From assembly GCA_027079895.1 (NCBI GenBank), contig JALWUZ010000061.1:1-8716 (forward strand): a stretch of DNA of 8,716 nt, read 5' to 3'. The position numbers were made by a program, and so were the translations under genes. Shown here piece by piece: positions 6,045-8,716 of the stretch; position 1 is the stretch's first letter; every line of letters starts with the position of its first letter. The notes under the pieces were generated by a model, which was not told the origin of the DNA, did not search any database, and worked only from the letters and a program-made list of their open reading frames with translations. Source of the DNA: Anaerolineae bacterium. Lineage in GTDB: Bacteria > Chloroflexota > Anaerolineae > B4-G1.

Positions 6045-7226
6045 ATGGACGACCCGCTGGCTGCTTCGTCTCTGTACGCCCACGTCCGGGCCCTGGCCGG
6101 GGAGATCGGCCCGCGACCGACGGGCCATCCCCCGGAGGCGGCGGCCCGGACCTACATCCGGCGCGTCCTGGGCGAGATCGGCCTGGACGATGTAGAAGAG
6201 ATGCCGCTCCGCGCCTGGGACACCTGGGGGTACACCATCGCCGCGCCCGCGCTGCTGGCGGTGGTCGGAAACGGGCTCGGACGGCTGGGGCGCTGGGGCC
6301 GGTTGCTCGGCGGCCTGGCGGCCCTGACCGGCGCGTACCACCTGTGGCAGGCCGCCCAGGGAGGCCGCCAGTTGTTGGCTCCCTTCTTCCCCAAGCGGCC
6401 CACGGCCAACCTGATCGCCCGCCTCCCCGCCCGGCGGGAGCGGCGGCACACCGTCGTGCTGGTGGGCCACACCGACACCAACAAGCATCGCTTCACCTTT
6501 GCCCCCGGCGTCAAGAAAATGCTGGTCGCCTCGGTCACGGCGGCTGAGGCGACTTTGCTGCTCAACGGCCTGGCGCAGATCGCCCGCTCGCTGGGAGCGG
6601 GCCGGAGGGCGGAGGCGGTGCGGAAGGGGACGCTGGCGGCCCTGGGAGCGATGTTGCTCTACCTGCTCAACGACGAGCGGGGCGGCTACATCGCTGGAGC
6701 CGCCGACAATGCCTCAGCGGTGGCTTGTCTGCTGGGACTGGCCGCGCACCTGCGCCGCGACCCGCTGGCTCACACCGAGGTCTGGCTGGCCTTTACCGCT
6801 GCCGAGGAGGTGGGCTGTCTGGGGATGCACGCTCTGTTGGATGCCTACGGCGAGCGGCTGCGCGATGGTTGGTTCCTCGATTTCGAGATGGTCAGCACCC
6901 GCCGCATTGCCTACGTCACCCGCCACAGCAGCCTTTCTTACCTGAGCGGTTATGCCCCCGACCCCGAATCGCTGGCCTGGGCCGAGGAGACGAGCCGCCG
7001 CCACCCGGAACTGGGCGTCACGGGTCGGGAGGTGGTCATCGTCGAGGAGGTGGGCAGCCTGCGCGGACGGGGCTTTCGCGGCCTCTGTCTGGTCGGCGTG
7101 GGAGAGGACGGCTGGCTGGCGAATTGGCACCGTCACGCGGACGACCTGGGGCACTTGGAGCCGGAGGGGTTGGAGCGGGCTGCCCGCTTCGCCCTGGCGA
7201 TGCTCCACACTCTGGACGAGAAATAG
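6045..7226 (+). CDS. M28-family zinc metallopeptidase with hydrophobic insertions
   Basis: A 393-residue protein with the complete M28 (aminopeptidase Y/S-like) metal site in order: H142-x-D144 in GHTDTNKH, bridging D221 in GAADNASAVA, general base E254 and ligand E255 in TAAEEVGCLG, D279 in FLDFEMV, and H362 in WHRHADDL. Spacing from D221 to H362 agrees with known co-catalytic two-zinc aminopeptidases. The distance from H142 to D221 is much longer (79 residues, against 12 in Streptomyces griseus and 20 in Vibrio aminopeptidases). That insert holds hydrophobic stretches near 159-180 and 196-208. Another hydrophobic pair lies at 64-101, before the metal site. There is no signal peptide, so the protein is either cytosolic or membrane-attached through these segments. 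It presumably cleaves amino-terminal residues or short peptides. Start ATG 6045 has a strong AGGAGGT at 6034-6040; the gap to the GIDE-like gene is 27 bases, suggesting joint expression. Confidence 0.9.
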   Translation: MDDPLAASSLYAHVRALAGEIGPRPTGHPPEAAARTYIRRVLGEIGLDDVEEMPLRAWDTWGYTIAAPALLAVVGNGLGRLGRWGRLLGGLAALTGAYHLWQAAQGGRQLLAPFFPKRPTANLIARLPARRERRHTVVLVGHTDTNKHRFTFAPGVKKMLVASVTAAEATLLLNGLAQIARSLGAGRRAEAVRKGTLAALGAMLLYLLNDERGGYIAGAADNASAVACLLGLAAHLRRDPLAHTEVWLAFTAAEEVGCLGMHALLDAYGERLRDGWFLDFEMVSTRRIAYVTRHSSLSYLSGYAPDPESLAWAEETSRRHPELGVTGREVVIVEEVGSLRGRGFRGLCLVGVGEDGWLANWHRHADDLGHLEPEGLERAARFALAMLHTLDEK

Positions 7227-7254
7227 CCGGCCGACGGCGGCCGGAAGAGGCTGA
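7224..7254 (+). repeat. Spacer repeat copy 1, with hairpin, at the stop of the peptidase gene
   Basis: Begins at the TAG stop of the peptidase gene. It shares TAGCCGGC with the second copy and then 22 identical bases (7233-7254 match 8067-8088). CCGGCC at 7227-7232 pairs with GGCCGG at 7239-7244 around a 6-base loop. The ribosome site of the next gene (AAAGGGGG, 7254-7261) follows directly. Confidence 0.75.
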
Positions 7255-7266
7255 AAGGGGGCACTG

Positions 7267-8013
7267 ATGGAACTGCTCATTGCGGCGGCTTTTTGCGGTC
7301 TGGGCCTGTTTACCATCTTGGCCTTTGGCCTGGTGTTCCTACTGCTCCTGCGGCGGAGCCGGCCTTACAGCGCCCAGGAGATGGATCAAGTCGAGAGCCG
7401 TGCGTCCGACTTTATCTCTCAGGCAGCAGTGGGCCTATTGCCCTGGGGCTCATTGGCCGATCTATCTTGCCAATGGCGCGGTACCCGGGGCGGCCTCATC
7501 GTCGGAAAATACCGCGGCGTCATCAAGAGTTTGAGCAACCCGAACGCCCCCGGCTTGTTGGCCTGCTACTTGAGCCTGAAGGGCACGCGGGGGTTTTTGC
7601 ATCTGCGCACATCGGCGCACGAGGCGCGGCTGGGTATCGAAGCCAACGTGGCGCAGGTCACTGTCGGGGGGCGATTTCTGGGGAGCATTCGGCTGGACCA
7701 GGGGACCATCTTCGATGGTGAGGGACAGCCTATTGGTCGTTACCATCGTCACCGAGGCTTGCGGTGGCAGATAGGCAGCGCCCCCCTGTCGTCGCGGTAT
7801 GGCCCCGTGGAACTCTATGGCCGGACGGTAGCCGAAGTCAATGATGGTCTGTCTCGCAGCGGCCCGTGGAGCGGCGACGCGGCGCGGCGGCCGTTGGTGC
7901 GCAACCTGGCGCCTGATCTGTCCCGCGATGAAGAAAACTGGCTGCTGGCGATAGCCGGGCTCGAGTTCTATCACTGCGCCGTTCGGTGGCGCAACCGCAG
8001 GGCCAATTTTTAA
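7267..8013 (+). CDS. Single-pass membrane-anchored protein of unknown function
   Basis: A 248-residue protein that I do not recognise. Residues 3-28 are one hydrophobic helix followed by RRSR, giving a probable N-in anchor with the rest outside or, if inverted, cytosolic. The remaining 215 residues look like a soluble beta-rich domain: WRGTRGGLIVGKYRGVIKSL, ACYLSLKGTRGFLHLRTS, IRLDQGTIFDGEGQPIGRYHRHRGL, and GPVELYGRTVAEVND. It has two cysteines in the soluble part that are widely spaced (68 and 100) and one near the end (237). The C-terminus ends in a basic run (WRNRRANF). The first five residues MELLI, and 19 of the first 21 bases, match the start of the GIDE-like membrane gene. AAAGGGGG at 7254-7261 provides the ribosome site. 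Its place directly after the peptidase suggests joint expression. No catalytic motif is apparent; the coding call rests on length, ribosome site and codon pattern. Confidence 0.75.
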   Translation: MELLIAAAFCGLGLFTILAFGLVFLLLLRRSRPYSAQEMDQVESRASDFISQAAVGLLPWGSLADLSCQWRGTRGGLIVGKYRGVIKSLSNPNAPGLLACYLSLKGTRGFLHLRTSAHEARLGIEANVAQVTVGGRFLGSIRLDQGTIFDGEGQPIGRYHRHRGLRWQIGSAPLSSRYGPVELYGRTVAEVNDGLSRSGPWSGDAARRPLVRNLAPDLSRDEENWLLAIAGLEFYHCAVRWRNRRANF

Positions 8014-8054
8014 GGGGGATATGAGACGGAGTTGGGCTTTGAACGTCGAGCCTC

Positions 8055-8088
8055 TAGCCGGCTCCTGACGGCGGCCGGAAGAGGCTGA
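8055..8088 (+). repeat. Spacer repeat copy 2, upstream of the beta-helix gene
   Basis: Second copy of the spacer element. TAGCCGGC at 8055-8062 is followed, after a 4-base insert, by the 22 bases shared with 7233-7254. CCGGC at 8058-8062 can pair with GCCGG at 8074-8078. It ends 13 bases before the ribosome site of the beta-helix gene. In copy 1 the TAG is a real stop codon; here it is in non-coding sequence. Confidence 0.75.
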
Positions 8089-8101
8089 CATGCCAAAATC
8101 A

Positions 8102-8108
8102 AAGGAGG
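8102..8108 (+). promoter_or_regulatory. Ribosome binding site before two adjacent ATG codons
   Basis: AAGGAGG is a near-perfect Shine-Dalgarno site. ATG codons at 8113 and 8116 are 4 and 7 bases downstream. The second spacing is closer to the optimum, so the protein may start MRKELL rather than MMRKELL; the effect on the signal peptide is negligible. Confidence 0.75.
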
Positions 8109-8112
8109 AGCG

Positions 8113-8716
8113 ATGATGAGGAAAGAATTGCTGTTCGTAGTGGTCATTCTGGGGCTGGGATTGACCCTGGCCCTGCTCCGCTGGGTGGACGGCGGACTGC
8201 CCGCCCAGGCTGCTCCGGCGGCCGAGTTGCACGTCTGCCCCAGCGGGTGTACCTATTCGACGCTGCAAGCCGCCGTGGACGCGGCTCAAGCGGGCGACAC
8301 CATCAAGGTCGCCCAGGGGACCTACACCGACATCCACGTCCGTGCCGGCATTACCCAGGTGGTCTACATCAGCAAAACGGTGACGATCCGGGGCGGTTAT
8401 ACCACCTCGGATTGGAACACGTCCGACCCGGCGGCCCATCCGACGACGCTGGACGCGCAGGGACAGGGGCGGGTGCTCTACATCAGCGGCAGCGGCATCA
8501 CGCCCACTATCGAGGGTCTGCGGCTCACCGGTGGCGACGCCGGCAAGGGGGGAGGGTGGGGAGGTGTCGGCGGCGGGATATACGCCGACCACACCGCCAG
8601 CACCATCACCAATTGCCTGATTTACAGCAACACCGCCCAGGGCGGTAGCGCAGTCTACCTAAACTACGGCTCGGACAAACTATACGGCTCCGAAATCTGG
8701 GGCAATACAGGAAGTG
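8113..8716 (+). CDS. Exported parallel beta-helix (pectate-lyase-like fold) protein, 3' end outside the window
   Basis: The frame is open from ATG 8113 to the window end, about 201 residues, with no stop. Residues 1-33 are a signal peptide: MMRKELL, hydrophobic core 6-22, cleavage after AQA. The mature protein starts with AELHVCPSGCTYSTLQAAVDAAQAGD, the entry strand and helix typical of DUF1565/right-handed parallel beta-helix proteins, then TIKVAQGTYTDIHV and VTIRGGYTTSDWN. The stretch PTTLDAQGQGRVLYISG is a signature I associate with Chloroflexota surface beta-helix proteins related to polymorphic outer-membrane repeats. Later turns (IEGLRLTGGDAG, ITNCLIYSNTAQGGSAVYLN) show the repeating rungs with inward N-T/N-x-A positions. 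The two cysteines at 42 and 46 may form a disulfide. No catalytic residues are visible in the part present. It is 99 bases after the previous gene, with a spacer repeat and strong ribosome site. It may carry a PLVVR-type tail beyond the window. Confidence 0.85.
   Translation, partial: MMRKELLFVVVILGLGLTLALLRWVDGGLPAQAAPAAELHVCPSGCTYSTLQAAVDAAQAGDTIKVAQGTYTDIHVRAGITQVVYISKTVTIRGGYTTSDWNTSDPAAHPTTLDAQGQGRVLYISGSGITPTIEGLRLTGGDAGKGGGWGGVGGGIYADHTASTITNCLIYSNTAQGGSAVYLNYGSDKLYGSEIWGNTGS

Noticed and set aside
5082..6488. A 468-codon open frame on the - strand opposite the GIDE-like and peptidase genes
   Set aside because: It spans the ends of three + strand genes, has no convincing ribosome site, and gives a Gln/Gly/Arg/His-rich product without recognisable motifs.
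7462..8592. A 376-codon open frame on the - strand over the last two genes
   Set aside because: It covers two + strand genes with membrane or signal segments and a strong ribosome site between them; the product is compositionally biased.

Overview
The window is GC-rich, and every gene I can support lies on the + strand. It reads like a chromosomal segment of an uncultured filamentous or surface-protein-rich bacterium of the Chloroflexota, probably Anaerolineae. I base this on protein style, not on any search: a secreted protein opening with a YDLTWWTVDGGG-type module followed by PKD-like repeats; C-terminal tails of the form Y-(L/V)-P-L-V-V-R-(N/S)-H; a 'FTYQGRL' secreted module with GVYG repeats; and a short 'VRIW..WRGWIQH..RYF' protein. 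I associate all of these with that phylum. No rRNA, tRNA, CRISPR array, transposase or phage gene is visible.

Layout. Positions 1-309 hold the C-terminal end of a small helix-turn-helix protein. Positions 310-616 are mostly non-coding, with an inverted repeat and a candidate extended -10 promoter. From 617 to the right edge there are eight co-directional genes with gaps of 20 to about 100 bases: a 74-residue cytosolic protein; three exported proteins (GVYG-repeat, four-fold PKD-like, and TolB-like propeller with a carboxypeptidase-regulatory-like insert); a membrane protein with a GIDE/MULAN-like domain; an M28-family zinc peptidase with hydrophobic insertions; a single-pass membrane protein of unknown function; and the start of an exported parallel beta-helix protein that runs off the window.

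How they may work together. The tight same-strand spacing and good Shine-Dalgarno sites suggest one or two transcription units that deliver cell-surface or extracellular proteins, interleaved with membrane-associated proteins. Two exported proteins end in nearly the same 11- to 12-residue tail, which could be a shared sorting, anchoring or processing signal. Three membrane-associated genes (5205-8013) sit between the exported ones and could in principle handle or modify them, but nothing in the sequence proves this. Intergenic hairpins at 3802-3839 and in a duplicated spacer element (7224-7254, 8055-8088) probably tune expression within the cluster. No defence, biosynthetic or mobile system is recognisable. 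The most original leads are the shared C-terminal tails, the altered M28 peptidase next to a GIDE-like protein, and the PKD duplication whose differences are all synonymous.
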